Source of the DNA: Saccharopolyspora spinosa NRRL 18395
GTDB lineage: Bacteria > Actinomycetota > Actinomycetes > Mycobacteriales > Pseudonocardiaceae
NCBI RefSeq assembly: GCF_000194155.1
Contig: NZ_GL877879.1
Location: forward strand, 1,947,539 to 2,011,538
DNA length: 64,000 nt
Direction: 5' to 3'
The position numbers and the translations under genes are program-made. Numbering within the stretch: position 1 is the stretch's first letter; every line of letters begins with the position of its first letter. The notes beneath the pieces are model-generated. The model was given only the letters and a program-made list of their open reading frames with translations. It had not been told where the DNA came from and did no database searches. Shown here piece by piece: positions 1-9,068 of the stretch.

Positions 1-245
1 TAACGCTTCTCCAGGAGGTCCGGGGACTCGATCGGCCCGTCCGGATCGATGTCGTCGGGGTGCGTGATGGCCCGGTAGTCCAGGCCCTCCAACTCCTCCC
101 GGCGGTAGCCGAGCATCCGGCACATGGCTTCGTTGACGTACAGGTAGTACCCCTGCAAGTCGAGGATCGCCATCGCACACGCCGCCTGGTCGAAGACGCG
201 CTGCCAGGGCACGCCAGCGGCGAAGTTCGGCTCCGAGGGGGACAT
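1..245 (-). CDS. PAS-domain sensor protein, partial (N-terminal 81 residues)
   Basis: The minus strand opens with ATG at 245 and is still open at the left edge. The visible residues form the first part of a PAS fold, with the aliphatic run AMAILDLQGYYLYVNEAMC followed by a GYRREELEGLDYRAITHPDD segment, which matches the PAS S-box consensus. PAS domains sense ligands or redox state and usually sit ahead of GGDEF/EAL, histidine kinase or phosphatase output domains. The output domain lies outside the window, so the overall function cannot be named. The gap to the upstream hydrolase, on the same strand, is 62 bases. Confidence 0.75.
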   Translation of the reverse strand, partial: MSPSEPNFAAGVPWQRVFDQAACAMAILDLQGYYLYVNEAMCRMLGYRREELEGLDYRAITHPDDIDPDGPIESPDLLEKR

Positions 246-307
246 GAGAACCGAACCATAGCGGGCCGGACCCCGGCACGCATCGGCGTGGTGGTCCGCC
301 TCGCGTG

Positions 308-1579
308 TCAGGCGTCGCCGCGGTTCATCGCCAGGAGCCGGTCCAGCACCACCGGCGAGGCCTTGACGCCGTCGTGCTCGTACTCGTTGGTGACCCACGT
401 GCGCGCGCCGCGCACCTGCTCCGCCGACTCCAGCGCCTGGTCACGATCGACGAACATGTCGTCGTGGTACACCGCTGAGGCGACCGGAACATCGTTGTGC
501 GCCAACCGGTCGAGGTCGTAGAGGTGCGGCCAGTCCGCCTTGGCGGCCAGCAGCTCGGCTGCCTCCCGGAGTGGCACCAGCGACGGGTCCTGCTCGAACA
601 GCCAGGGGTAGATCATCTCGCCGGTGAAGTTGACCCGCCCGGACCGAGTCCAGTCGAACTCGTCGAACTCCGCGCGCACCCGGTGGGCGGACCACTGCGA
701 CGCGGCACCCTGGCAGTAGATGGCCTCGTGCAGCGCGGCGTACAAGGGGCACTCGGCGAAGGAGACCGCAGCGTCCACCCCGCGCAGGAACGTGTCCGAG
801 AGTACGTCGCCGACGAACGCCTCCTCCAGCAGGTAGTGCAGCGCGTCGAACCGCGACGCCTGGCCGAACTGGATGCCTAGCGTCTGGAAGCGCTCCGGCG
901 TCAGCTGCTCCCCCGTCGGCATGATCACCTCACGCTCGGCGAGGTGTTCGACGACGCGCCGCGCGATGGCGGCGTCCTCCGGGTAGCGGGCGAAGTAGGC
1001 GTCGTTCTTGCGCAGCGTGCGCGGGTACGCGGCGCGGTAGACGTCGTCGGCGTGCCCGGTCAGGGTCGGGATCCCGCCGGTGATCATCACCTGGCGCAAT
1101 CCCTCCGGCCCCAGCGACAGGTAGGTCAGCGCGCAGAAGCCACCGAAGCTCTGCCCCAGCACCGACCACGGCTCGTCGCCGATCAGCCGTTTGCGCAGCA
1201 CCTCGGCGTCCCGAACGATCGAATCGGCCCGCAGCAGGGCCAGGTGCTCGGCCTGCTCGGCCGCCGACAGGCCCGCCAGCGTCTGGCGGTTGGCCGGGGT
1301 GCTACGCCCGGTGCCCCGTTGGTCCAGCAACAGCACCCGGTAGTCCTGCAGGGCGCGGCGCAGCCAGGCGCTGGTGCTCAGCGGCCGTTCCGCCTTGCCG
1401 CCCGGTCCACCCTGGAAGTAGACCAGCCACGGCAGTGCCCGGTCCTCGTTGCCGGGGGCCACCACCTCCCTCCCGAAGACCTCGATCTGCCCGGCGGCCG
1501 GCTCGTCATGGCGCAACGGCACCTGGAAAACGTGGTCCCGGGCCACCAAACCCGGACGGCGATACGTGACGGCGGACAT
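308..1579 (-). CDS. Proline iminopeptidase-like alpha/beta hydrolase (S33 family)
   Basis: This 423-residue cytosolic alpha/beta hydrolase has an oxyanion-type FQGGPGG segment at 55-61, a DQRGTGRS motif at 86-93 and the nucleophile elbow GQSFGG with Ser144. The catalytic His is probably in the C-terminal EYEHDG segment. This layout and the length match actinobacterial prolyl aminopeptidases of family S33, which release N-terminal proline from peptides. The substrate is not proven, and the HGGPG motif of classical enzymes reads QGGPG here. The start is ATG at 1579 behind a purine-rich GGAAGGTAGGG stretch. A palindromic repeat element lies just upstream. Confidence 0.8.
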   Translation of the reverse strand: MSAVTYRRPGLVARDHVFQVPLRHDEPAAGQIEVFGREVVAPGNEDRALPWLVYFQGGPGGKAERPLSTSAWLRRALQDYRVLLLDQRGTGRSTPANRQTLAGLSAAEQAEHLALLRADSIVRDAEVLRKRLIGDEPWSVLGQSFGGFCALTYLSLGPEGLRQVMITGGIPTLTGHADDVYRAAYPRTLRKNDAYFARYPEDAAIARRVVEHLAEREVIMPTGEQLTPERFQTLGIQFGQASRFDALHYLLEEAFVGDVLSDTFLRGVDAAVSFAECPLYAALHEAIYCQGAASQWSAHRVRAEFDEFDWTRSGRVNFTGEMIYPWLFEQDPSLVPLREAAELLAAKADWPHLYDLDRLAHNDVPVASAVYHDDMFVDRDQALESAEQVRGARTWVTNEYEHDGVKASPVVLDRLLAMNRGDA

Positions 1580-1659
1580 CCGCCCTACCTTCCAACGTGG
1601 GCTGGCGTTTCATGGTTCGAGGTTTGCGCTGATCACGGCGGTGAGCCACTCGGCGCGGA

Positions 1660-1794
1660 GCGAACGGACCGTTCACCTCCATAGACGAGACAAACGGGCC
1701 ATTCACCTCAAACACCCCTCACCAGCACGCAATGGTGGTGTGGGGCGAACGGACCGTTCGCTCCGATAGACGCGGCGAACAGGCCATTCGCTCC
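1660..1794. repeat. Two copies of the GCGAACGG palindromic repeat
   Basis: Two tandem elements, about 1660-1709 and 1745-1794. Each consists of two imperfect palindromes of the form GCGAAC-GGACC-GTTCGC separated by a short ATAGACG spacer. The same unit recurs at 41096-41333 and 44513-44573. The copies lie between the hydrolase promoter and a decayed gene. They could fold into paired hairpins; their function is unknown. Confidence 0.75.
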
Positions 1795-1799
1795 GCTCA

Positions 1800-2408
1800 C
1801 GACACCTTGCACCGTCGCGGGTTCCATCGGTACCCGGGGCGCCGATCTCGCGGCAGATCCGCACCAGCTCGGGGTGCACGTGCGGCACGGCTCGCCGCCG
1901 ATCCACGCGCCCTTGGTGCCGATACCGATCTCGACGCAGCCGAACACCCGCTCATCCTCGGCGATGCGGCCGGTGGAGACCAGCACGCCCGGGTTGAAGC
2001 CCAGCGACCAGTGTGTCGACCGGAACATGTTCGGGTCGTCGAAGGACTCAGTCCAGTCGCGGAACACCTCGGCGTCGCGGTCGCCGGTGATCTCGGTGAC
2101 CATCCCGTTCTCGACCTTGCAGCGCACCGGGGAGCGCAGCAGCCCGATCTCGGCCGGTGGCCACAGCGCGCCGTCGAAAACCAGGGTGCTGTTCTGCCAG
2201 ATCACGGTCGGCGTGGCGCCTGCGGCGGCGACGGCCTGCGCGGTCAACTCCACGACGCGGCGGTCGGTCGAGGTGTCGCCGGTGGGCACCACCTGCTCGC
2301 CCGGCTTGACCAGCATGACCTGCTCGACGAGTTTGCGGGCGCCGATCGCGGCCTCCCACGACAGGTACTCCGGCCGGGATTCGACTCGACTCACATCTTC
2401 CACAACTC
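1800..2408 (-). pseudogene. Aminopeptidase-T (M29)-like protein, decayed
   Basis: The minus-strand reading frame carries a recognisable N-terminus (RKLVEQVMLVKPGEQVV, then TAQAVAAAGATPTVIW) and C-terminus (FGCVEIGIGTKGAWIGG, then HPELVRICREIGAP in a shifted frame) of the thermophilic metallopeptidase-like family, which also contains 2,5-dihydroxypyridine dioxygenase-like enzymes. About 100 central residues appear to be missing and a frameshift separates the last segment. The upstream end runs without a stop out of IclR-derived sequence. It is therefore a remnant of a metal-dependent hydrolase or dioxygenase that probably belonged to the catabolic cluster decaying around it. Confidence 0.6.
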
Positions 2409-2710
2409 CGCTTATCTCGCCGCGGGCGAGCCGGTTGGACAGGTCCGTGCCCGCGGCGCGCAGCGGGGCGGGCAGGTCGTCGATCCGGTTGATCGCGCGT
2501 TCGGCCGCCAACACCTCCGTCATCGGCGCGCGGGCCGATCAGCGTCAGCGACGCAACTGTCGCACCGGAGAGCAGCAGCGGCACCGCGACGGCGCCGACA
2601 TTGGCGTCGACCTCACCGTCCGAAACGGACACTCCGGTGTCCCGGACCTCCTGCCGCCGCTGCGCCAGCTCGGCATTGGTGGTGGGGGTGTTCGGGGTGT
2701 AGCGGGTGAG
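2409..2710 (-). pseudogene. IclR-family regulator, C-terminal remnant with frameshift
   Basis: In the minus strand the segment LTRYTPNTPTTNAELAQRR, a TGVSVSDGEVDANVGAVAVP stretch and a LTLIGPRA ending match the effector-binding domain of IclR regulators. The last helices (AAGTDLSNRLARG) continue in another frame after a shift near 2525. The helix-turn-helix domain and the first half of the ligand domain are missing. Intact relatives repress catabolic operons, which fits the surrounding fatty-acid or terpene degradation remnants. Confidence 0.7.
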
Positions 2711-2717
2711 CGGTTCG

Positions 2718-3361
2718 GGTCCGAAGAGCCGCAAGATCTGGACCAGCCAGGCCCACCGCGCGGCGCACGCCTACCTGCTGGCGGGCACCGAGAAGTCCGA
2801 GGCCAAGCACGCCGGGTTGACCGAGTTCGTGCTGGACATGAGCTAACCCGGGGTGTCAGTTTCGCCGATCGTCGACATGGCCGGCTCGCACCACTTCAAC
2901 GAGGTGGTGTTCGAGACCGCATTCGTGCCCGAGGGCCGGGTGATCGGTGTCGAGGGCACGCCTGGCGGTAGGTGACCGAGCAGCTCGCCGACGAACGCGG
3001 CGGGCCCGAGCGGGTGCTGTCCACGTATCCCGTGTTGGAGAAGCTGCAGGGCAGCGGCGACGAAAGCCTGCTCGCCGAGATCGGCGAACAGGTAGCCCGT
3101 TTGGCGACGCTTCGGGCGTTGGGCGTGCAGGTCGCCGAGGCGGGCGAGGCTCCGGTGCGGGCCGCCGCGACGTTGAAGTACCTCGGCGCGAACTTCGTAC
3201 GCGACGTGCTCGAATGTGCCCGCCAGGCAACGGATTCCGGTCTCGTCTCGCCCGAGAGCGCGCTGGGCGAGGCCATCCTCGCATCGCCCGGTTTCAGCAT
3301 CCGCGGCGGCTCCTCCGAGGTGCTGCTGTCCATCCTCGCCAAGCAGGAGGCCCGACGTTGA
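2718..3361 (+). pseudogene. Acyl-CoA dehydrogenase, 5'-truncated with stop and frameshift
   Basis: Starting at KIWTSQAH and continuing through KHAGLTEFVLDMS, the plus strand encodes the beta-domain of an acyl-CoA dehydrogenase. There is then an in-frame TAA at 2844, the stretch IVDMAGSHHFNEVVFE, a frameshift near 2970, and the C-terminal helical domain (ATLKYLGANFVRDVLECARQ to GGSSEVLLSILAKQ). The N-terminal domain is absent. Intact homologues oxidise acyl-CoA thioesters with FAD. The gene ends close to a second, also decayed, acyl-CoA dehydrogenase, suggesting a former heterodimeric pair. Confidence 0.8.
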
Positions 3362-3377
3362 GCAACTCGCTGATTCA

Positions 3378-4042
3378 CTGAGGTCGCCGCGGACGTGCTG
3401 TCCGGGGTTTCGCCGGAGGCTCCGGAGGGTGCGCTGCACCCGTTGTGGCCGACGCTGGTCGAGTTGCGCTGGCCGCAGGTCGGCATCGCTGAGGAGCGCG
3501 GCGGAGCCGGCGGGACGCTGGAAGACCTGGCGGAGCTGATCGCCGCGACGGCGGCGAGCGGCGTGAGCGTGCCCCTGCTGGGAATGGCGTTGTCGCAGTG
3601 GATTCTCGGCGGGCAGCTCCCGGTCTCCCCCGTACGATGCCGTGCTCGCCCGCGCCGCTGTGCCCAACGCGGCCGCGCTGCTCGGCGCCGCGCGTGCCGC
3701 ATACGCGCGCACCCGCGAACACGTCACGCAGCGGGAGCAGTTCGGCCGTCCGCTCGTCGCGCTCAAGGCGGTCGCCAACGGTCTGGCCGAGATCCGCATG
3801 CACCTCGTCGCCACCGAAGCCGCGGTGGTGCGTGCGGTGCGAATCCACGAAGAAGACTCGGCGGAACGCGCCTTCACCGCTTCGGCAGCCGCGAAGGTCG
3901 CGGGTGCGCGGGCGGCCACCAGCATCGCTCGTGCCGCACACCAGCTGCACGGGGCGATGGGCGTGACGTGAGCACGCGCTGCACCACGTCACGCGGAAGT
4001 TGTGGGCGTAGCACGATGAATGTGGCAGCGAGCGCCGCTGGT
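3378..4042 (+). pseudogene. Second acyl-CoA dehydrogenase, internally deleted and frameshifted
   Basis: The N-terminal domain is visible as LRWPQVGIAEERGGAGGTLE. After a jump of about 150 missing residues near 3630 the frame shifts to a C-terminal domain beginning ARAAVPNAAALLGAARAAY and reading through REQFGRPLVALKAVANGLAE and AAHQLHGAMGVT. A further one-base shift near 3966 and an in-frame TAG interrupt the end (EHALHHVTRKLWA, then HDECGSERRW). The FAD-dependent enzyme is therefore lost. It lay directly downstream of the first dehydrogenase on the same strand. Confidence 0.8.
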
Positions 4043-4330
4043 AGACAGAGCTGGGGCGGGCGGCGCTCACCGCAGGCGAAACCGACCTCCAGGTGCGCCT
4101 CACAGCCTGAGCTGCCGCCAACCGCGTCGGGCACAGTGCCGATGTCGCGATGCGAGGCCGCGACGGGCAGACGCCGTGACGGAACCACTGGCACGTACCG
4201 TCCAGCCTCATCTCGGCGTGAAACATCGGCGGGGTTTTGCGCAACGGCATGCTGAAGGGGCAACCTGGCTGCCCGAATATCCCGTTCCCGCACATGCCCG
4301 ATCCTGGGCAGCACCCCGTATTCTGTCGGT

Positions 4331-4948
4331 GTGACGGCGGCATCCGAATCCTCGGCCCACAGCGGCTCCGCCATTCCGCGCGGCCAGGGCGGCGACGCGC
4401 TCTCCGTCGCGGCGCGCGAGATCTTCGCCGAGCGCGGATACCACGGCGCATCCATCCGCGACATCGCCAAGCGGGCCGGTTTGAGCCTGTCCGCGCTGTA
4501 CTACTGGCATTCCAGCAAGCAGGAGCTGTTCGCCGGACTGCTCGAGGACAGCGTCAACGACTACGTGCAGGCCTGCGACGCGGCTCTTCGCGACTGCGGC
4601 GACGATCCGGTCGAGCAGCTGCGCGCGATCGTGCGCGCCACGGTGGACTACCGGGTCCGGCGGCGGGTGGAAAGCACCATCGCGGCGCGGGAGATCCGGA
4701 ACCTCGAGGACGAGCACGCGCGGCGACTCGCCGCGCTGCGCGAGTCGGCGACCCGGCTGTTCCAGGACATCATCGACGATGGCGTGCGGCGCGGGGCCTT
4801 CTCCTGCGAGCACCCCGTCGAGGCCCGCCTCGCGATCCAGTCCGCCTGCAACGCGATCCCGCAGTGGTACGACCCGGAAAGCGATGTGGGGCCGGCCGAA
4901 CTGGCCGACCGCTACGTCACCATCGCGCTGCGCATCGTGGGCGCCTAG
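4331..4948 (+). CDS. TetR/AcrR-family transcriptional regulator
   Basis: A 205-residue regulator with GTG start. Residues 25-75 form the TetR helix-turn-helix (REIFAERGYHGASIRDIAKR, then AGLSLSALYYWHSSKQELFA). The rest is an all-alpha ligand pocket ending in WYDPESDVGPAELADRYVTI, the TetR_C-type domain typical of regulators of acyl-CoA or steroid catabolism. It is intact in the middle of a block of decayed catabolic genes, so its original target operon may be gone. The region between 4043 and 4330 carries its promoter and no other gene that I can recognise. Confidence 0.9.
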   Translation: MTAASESSAHSGSAIPRGQGGDALSVAAREIFAERGYHGASIRDIAKRAGLSLSALYYWHSSKQELFAGLLEDSVNDYVQACDAALRDCGDDPVEQLRAIVRATVDYRVRRRVESTIAAREIRNLEDEHARRLAALRESATRLFQDIIDDGVRRGAFSCEHPVEARLAIQSACNAIPQWYDPESDVGPAELADRYVTIALRIVGA

Positions 4949-4959
4949 CTCCGGCGCGG

Positions 4960-5770
4960 GACAGCAAACCTGGCCGTTCCTTGTCGACTTCCAGCTTCGT
5001 CGAAGTTCTAGCGTCGTGGTCGATGTTTTCCAGCCCGATGGTGCTGTGGGGGACGCTGTTGCAGCCTTCGCGTCGTTGACCCACACCCCGCGTTGCTGTT
5101 GCCGCCCTTGTCGCCGCAGCGCGCGTGCGCGAGGTGGCCGACCGGGACGCGTCGCGTTTCGACGGCCGGGTTGGCTCGGGGTCGGGATGCATCGGCTGGA
5201 CCGGCTGCTCGGTTGCGGTGGCGGGGCGATGGCGATGGCGATGCGGGTGCCGTCGTCGAGCACCGCTTCGTGCGGCAACGCGTCCATCGCCAGCAGCGAC
5301 GGCCAGTAATCGATGCGCGGTTTGGGCGTGCGACCATGCCTGGCGCCTCGGAGAACCCGGAGAAGTTGCCGCCGACGGCTTGCGGCCCGCCCTCGATGAT
5401 GTGCCCCGCCACCACCGCTGCGGCGAGGTGTTTCAATCCGTGTGGCACCAGTCGTGCCACCGCGCGGCCGGGCCGACGGTCAGCGAAGCGTCGGTGACCC
5501 GCCCGCAGACGACGATGTCGGCGCCTTCGCGCAGCGCGGCGATGCCGCAGCCACCGAGGTAGGCGTTGGCCGCGATCGGCCGCACTCCCCAAGTCCGGCA
5601 GCGGTGCCCCGCTGTCGAGGCTCTGCAAGGTTTGCCCGGTGTCCTGCCGGTCGTCCAATGAGGACACGACGTTGTCACCTTCGACGTGCGCGACGCGGAG
5701 TTCCACGCCGGCTTCCCGAGCTGGTCGAGGAAGTACTCGACGTAGCCCGGACGGGTGGTCAGCCGCCATG
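4960..5770 (-). pseudogene. AtuA-type acyclic terpene utilisation protein, multiply frameshifted
   Basis: Across three minus-strand frames one can read a DQLG segment, GVELRVAHVEGDNVVSSLDD, GVRPIAANAYLGGCGIA, REGADIVVCGRVTDASLTVG, VAGHIIEGGPQAVGGNFSGF and, near the end, LAHARCGDKGGNSNAG. These are landmarks of the AtuA family (acyclic terpene or long branched acyl-CoA utilisation). At least three frameshifts separate them, so no full product is made. The family is usually encoded beside acyl-CoA dehydrogenases and enoyl-CoA hydratases, exactly the genes found decayed around it. Confidence 0.75.
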
Positions 5771-6069
5771 CGTCATCGCGCCCACACTCGTCACCAGCAA
5801 GCTCTGCCGATCATCAACTCGAACACCTCCCGCGAAGACTCAAACGCATCCACCGCTTCGTCGTTCGCGTACCCTGACACCGGGCTCCTTCTTGCCGTTT
5901 ATGGACTTCAGTACCCACAAAATAGCGAGAAGGATCACCACTTGGCAAAACCCCGTGCCGCTGGAAGTCCCACGACGCGGGGTGGTCGCATGCGCCGAAG
6001 GCGCATAGCCCAACCTCGCAACCGGCAATGCCGCGGGTTCTCAGCGACCTTCTCACGAGACCCGCACGC
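5771..6069. other. Gap without a recognisable gene
   Basis: No frame gives a recognisable family and GC content is lower than in the flanks. It separates the AtuA remnant from the enoyl-CoA hydratase remnants and is probably further eroded coding DNA. Confidence 0.5.
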
Positions 6070-6367
6070 CGCGTATTGGTCATACACAAGTCCAGGATCT
6101 CGATCTCCCCGGCCGCCCAACGGGTCTTCGCGCGCTCCTCGTCGGCGTTGAAGGCGTCCGAACCGGCGCCGAGGTCCGCGCCGGAGCAGAAACCCCGACC
6201 GCGCCCGTGACGATCACGCGCACCGAGTCGTCGGCATCGGCGGCGTCGAACGCGTCGATCAGCTCGGCCGCGAATGACGTACGTGAACGCGTTGAGCTTG
6301 TCCGGCCGGTTCAGGGTGATGGCGCGATGCCGTCGGAGACCTCGTAGGCGATCTGCTCGTAGGTCAT
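6070..6367 (-). pseudogene. Enoyl-CoA hydratase N-terminal remnant
   Basis: The start ATG at 6367 overlaps the stop of the preceding remnant by four bases. The first residues read MTYEQIAYEVSDGIA, then after a frameshift TLNRPDKLNAFT, followed in other frames by a GADLGAGSDAFNADEERA-like oxyanion-hole segment. These are the opening strands of a crotonase. After about 100 codons the similarity stops. It was the second of two tandem crotonases in a now dead operon. Confidence 0.65.
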
Positions 6368-6914
6368 CGCACCAGCCACTCGCCGGTGAACTTCGGTTCC
6401 GCCTTGTTCACGAACGCCTCCCGCGCGGCCAGGTCGCCGGCGGTGGCGAAGTTGATCGTCTGGGCGCGGGCCTCGGTTCTCCAGCGCCTCCCGGAAGCTC
6501 TGGTACGAACCGGCGTGCAGCATCGCCTTGCTCTGCGCCACCGCGATCGACGGGCCCTGCGCCAGCCGCCCGGCGAGGTCCGCGACGAACTCGTCGAGCT
6601 CGCCGTCCTCCTTCACCCAGGTCACCAGGCCCAGTTCCCGGGCCTCCTCTACGCCGATGATCTCGCCGAGCAGCGCCAGCCGCTTGGCCTGCTGCATCCC
6701 GACGATCCGCGGCAGCAGCCAGGATCCGCCGAAGTCCAGCGACAGCCCGCGCTTCGCGAAGATCTGCGAGAACCTCGTATCGGGGGTGGACACCACGAAG
6801 TCGTACCCCAGCGCCAGGTTCCAGCCCGCGCCGACGGCTACTCCGCGCACCTTCGTCACTACCGGCTTGGGCAGCTCGTAGAGCGCCAGCGCGATGTCGT
6901 TGATCCCGTGCATC
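6364..6914 (-). pseudogene. Enoyl-CoA hydratase lacking its N-terminus, frameshifted
   Basis: From about 6914 downwards the minus strand encodes a crotonase core: LPKPVVTKVRGVAVGAGWNL with the oxyanion-hole glycines, RFSQIFAKRGLSLDFGGSWL, GEIIGVEEARELGLV and the C-terminal helix region. A frameshift near 6480 moves the end (AREAFVNKAEPKFTGEWLVR) to another frame. The first 60 or so residues are missing because the sequence abuts a monooxygenase remnant on the opposite strand at about 6914, which marks a rearrangement junction. Confidence 0.75.
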
Positions 6915-7553
6915 CGGTGGAGCGGGCAATACCCGCCGGCGGCCAAGCGGATGCTGCGCGACAACGGCACCTGGCCCGCCACGCTGCGGCGGGAGTACAT
7001 GCACCTCGTGACCGAACCGATCCAGGGGATCACGGCCACCGGCGTGCGCACCGCCGACGGACAGGTGCACGAGGCCGACGTGCTGATCGTCGCCACCGGC
7101 TTCCAGGCCTCGAACTTCCTCATGTCGATGCGGATCACCGGCCACGGCGGCATCGACCTGCACGAGCGGCGGGGGCGGCGACGCACGCGCCTACCTCAGC
7201 ATCACGGTCCCCGGTTTCCCGATCCTCTTGCTGGTCTACGGGCCGAACACCAACATCGTGGTCAACGGCAGCATCATCTTATTCTCCGAATGCGCCGTGA
7301 CCTACATCGTCGGCTGCCTGCGGCTGCTGCTGGAGCGCGGCGAGGGCACCCTCGACTGCCGCGAGGAAGCGCACGACGCCTTCAACGTCGACGTCGACCG
7401 CACCAACCTGCTGACGAGCTGGGTAAAGTCCATAGTGCACAGCTGGTACGAGCACGGCCGGGTGGTCAGAACTGGCCGTGCTCCCTCATGGAGTACTGGA
7501 AACACACGAAACAGCCCAATCCGGCTGACTTCCGGCTACTGGGCGGGAAAGCG
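6915..7553 (+). pseudogene. Flavin-containing (Baeyer-Villiger type) monooxygenase C-terminal remnant
   Basis: The plus strand reads PPAAKRMLRDNGTWPATLRR, EADVLIVATGFQASNFL, then after a frameshift near 7170 GFPILLLVYGPNTNIVVNGS and CREEAHDAFNVDVDRTNLL, and after a second shift near 7455 NWPCSLMEYWKHTKQPNPAD. The ATGF and GPNTN motifs place it with FAD/NADPH class B monooxygenases. The N-terminal FAD-binding half is missing. The two shifts compensate each other, so the decay is recent enough to read. Confidence 0.8.
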
Positions 7554-7560
7554 AGTGAGC

Positions 7561-8253
7561 ATGCCCGAAGTGGAGTACCGGCAGTCGCGCTTCTCGGCAC
7601 CTGCCGGGTCCACCGACATCCTGCTGATCCGGCACGGGGAATCCGCCCCGGCGCGCCCGGACCAGCCGTTCCAGCTGGTGGACGGCCAGGGCGACCCGGA
7701 GCTCGCCCCAGCGGGCCGGGAGCACGCCGAGCGGGTCGCGGAGCGCCTCGCCGACGTGCAGCTGGACGCGATCTACGTGACCACCCTGCAGCGGACCGCG
7801 CAGACCGCCGCGCCGCTGGCGGCCCGCCTCGGCCTGACCCCGCTGGTCGAGTCCGACCTGCGCGAAGTGCACCTGGGCGACTGGGAAGGTGGGCTGTTCC
7901 GGCAGAAGGTCGCGCAGAACGACCCGGTGATCCAGCAGATGCACACCGAGCAGCGCTGGGATGTCATCCCGGGCGCGGAGTCCACCGAGGCGCTGACCAC
8001 GCGGGTGCACGGCGCGATCGAACGCCTCACCGCCGCGCACCCCGACCAGCGCATCGCGGTGTTCACCCACGGCGGCGTCATCGGCCAGGTGATGGCCATT
8101 GCTACGGGCTCGCGGCCACTAGCATTCCTGGGAGCGAACAACGGCTCGATCTCGCAGATCGTGGTCACCGGGGGCCGCTGGATCGTCCGCCGCTTCAACG
8201 ACTCCGCCCACATCGACGACGGCCTGACCAAGACGGCCTCCGCCCTGAGCTGA
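7561..8253 (+). CDS. Histidine phosphatase family protein
   Basis: This 230-residue protein of the phosphoglycerate-mutase-like superfamily has the catalytic RHG motif in LLIRHGES near residue 23. A second conserved region follows (LQRTAQTAAPLAARLGL), then the acid residue segment EVHLGDWEG and the second catalytic His in VFTHGGVIGQV. It hydrolyses a phosphomonoester; the substrate is unknown. The start is ATG at 7561, just past the monooxygenase remnant, whose last codons overlap the leader. It is one of the few intact genes in this decayed block. Confidence 0.9.
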   Translation: MPEVEYRQSRFSAPAGSTDILLIRHGESAPARPDQPFQLVDGQGDPELAPAGREHAERVAERLADVQLDAIYVTTLQRTAQTAAPLAARLGLTPLVESDLREVHLGDWEGGLFRQKVAQNDPVIQQMHTEQRWDVIPGAESTEALTTRVHGAIERLTAAHPDQRIAVFTHGGVIGQVMAIATGSRPLAFLGANNGSISQIVVTGGRWIVRRFNDSAHIDDGLTKTASALS

Positions 8254-8429
8254 ACGTTTTCCTCAATCCCAGTAGTTGAGAAGCACCTCCCCGAGGTTGG
8301 CAGGCCGCCAGTGCTCGAGGTCCCTCGACCGGACATCGGGCCAGGCTGCGGCATCGAGCGGTGCTAGCTGCCGCGTTGCAGGCACGCAGGAACTCACGGA
8401 TATCCGTCATGTCCGCAAAGTCCTGATCG

Positions 8430-8640
8430 GGCGGACACTCCGGGGCCGGCGGCGACCTCGAAGATGACTTCGAGACCGTCCTCGCCGTCCCACTGCTCCC
8501 CGACCTCGACGTAACCGAACCCGGCGATCGTGGCCAGCGACGCCGCGTTGTCCGGGACGATCGTAGCCCGCATGTTCGGGACCGCGGGGTCGGCGGCCGC
8601 GCGGCGCAGCAGCTCGATCAGCATTGCTCACGCGTACCCC
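8430..8640 (-). pseudogene. GNAT acetyltransferase C-terminal remnant
   Basis: The minus strand encodes LIELLRRAAADPAVPNMRAT, PDNAASLATIAGFGYVEVGE and DGLEVIFEVAA, a typical end of a GNAT N-acetyltransferase with the Asn-Ala-Ala-Ser acetyl-CoA loop. Upstream the reading frame runs straight into a 16-bp tandem repeat, so the N-terminal half has been lost. Confidence 0.65.
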
Positions 8641-8741
8641 CGGCTGCGCGCTCCCCCGGCTGCGCGCTCCCCCGGCTGCGCGCTCCCCCGGCTGCGCGCT
8701 TCCCCGGCCGGCTGCGCGCTTCCCCGGCTGCGCGCTCCCGG
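8637..8741. repeat. Tandem repeat, about six copies of a 16-bp GC-rich unit
   Basis: Roughly six head-to-tail copies of CCCCGGCTGCGCGCTC, with one copy extended by CCGG. The tract joins the GNAT remnant to the LLM oxidoreductase remnant, each of which is truncated at the tract. It has no spacers, so it is not a CRISPR array. In the minus strand it encodes a low-complexity Arg/Ser/Gly/Ala peptide with no sign of function. Confidence 0.85.
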
Positions 8742-8744
8742 CAG

Positions 8745-9025
8745 TATTCGGCCGGGCCGTGCACGACCAGGTCGTCAAGCACGCTGTCCGGGATCGCCGC
8801 CAGCGTCGCCGCGCTCATCGCCAGCGTCACCTGGCCCCGGGTGTGGACCGGCACGATCGCGGGGGCCCGCCGCAGCTGCGGCGCACACGCGCTGGCCAGC
8901 ACCAACGGGGTGAACGCATCGGTGGCGTTCGACTCCGCCGACCACACATCGGTGTAGCCCAAGTCCGGCAGTTCGGCGATCAGCTTCCGCTAGGCGGCCA
9001 GCGGTAGCCACTGCAGCCGGACCGT
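8745..9025 (-). pseudogene. LLM-class F420/FMN oxidoreductase remnant
   Basis: The minus strand reads TVRLQWLPLAA, an in-frame TAG, then RKLIAELPDLGYTDVWSAES, APAIVPVHTRGQVTLAMSAA and, after a deletion, SVLDDLVVHGPAEYCRE. The first part is the N-terminal strand region of a luciferase-like monooxygenase. The last segment belongs near its C-terminus, so the barrel has been deleted. It ends in the 16-bp tandem repeat tract. Confidence 0.65.
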
Positions 9026-9068
9026 GATCCCCAACGTCGTTCCACGACAATTTCTTTCCGTTGTTGCC

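Noticed and set aside
5771..6069. Small protein with a hydrophobic segment (VVILLAILWVL)
   Set aside because: There is no ribosome site and no recognisable family, and the surrounding sequence is heavily decayed.
8637..8741. CRISPR-like repeats
   Set aside because: Units are contiguous 16-mers without spacers, and no cas gene is near.
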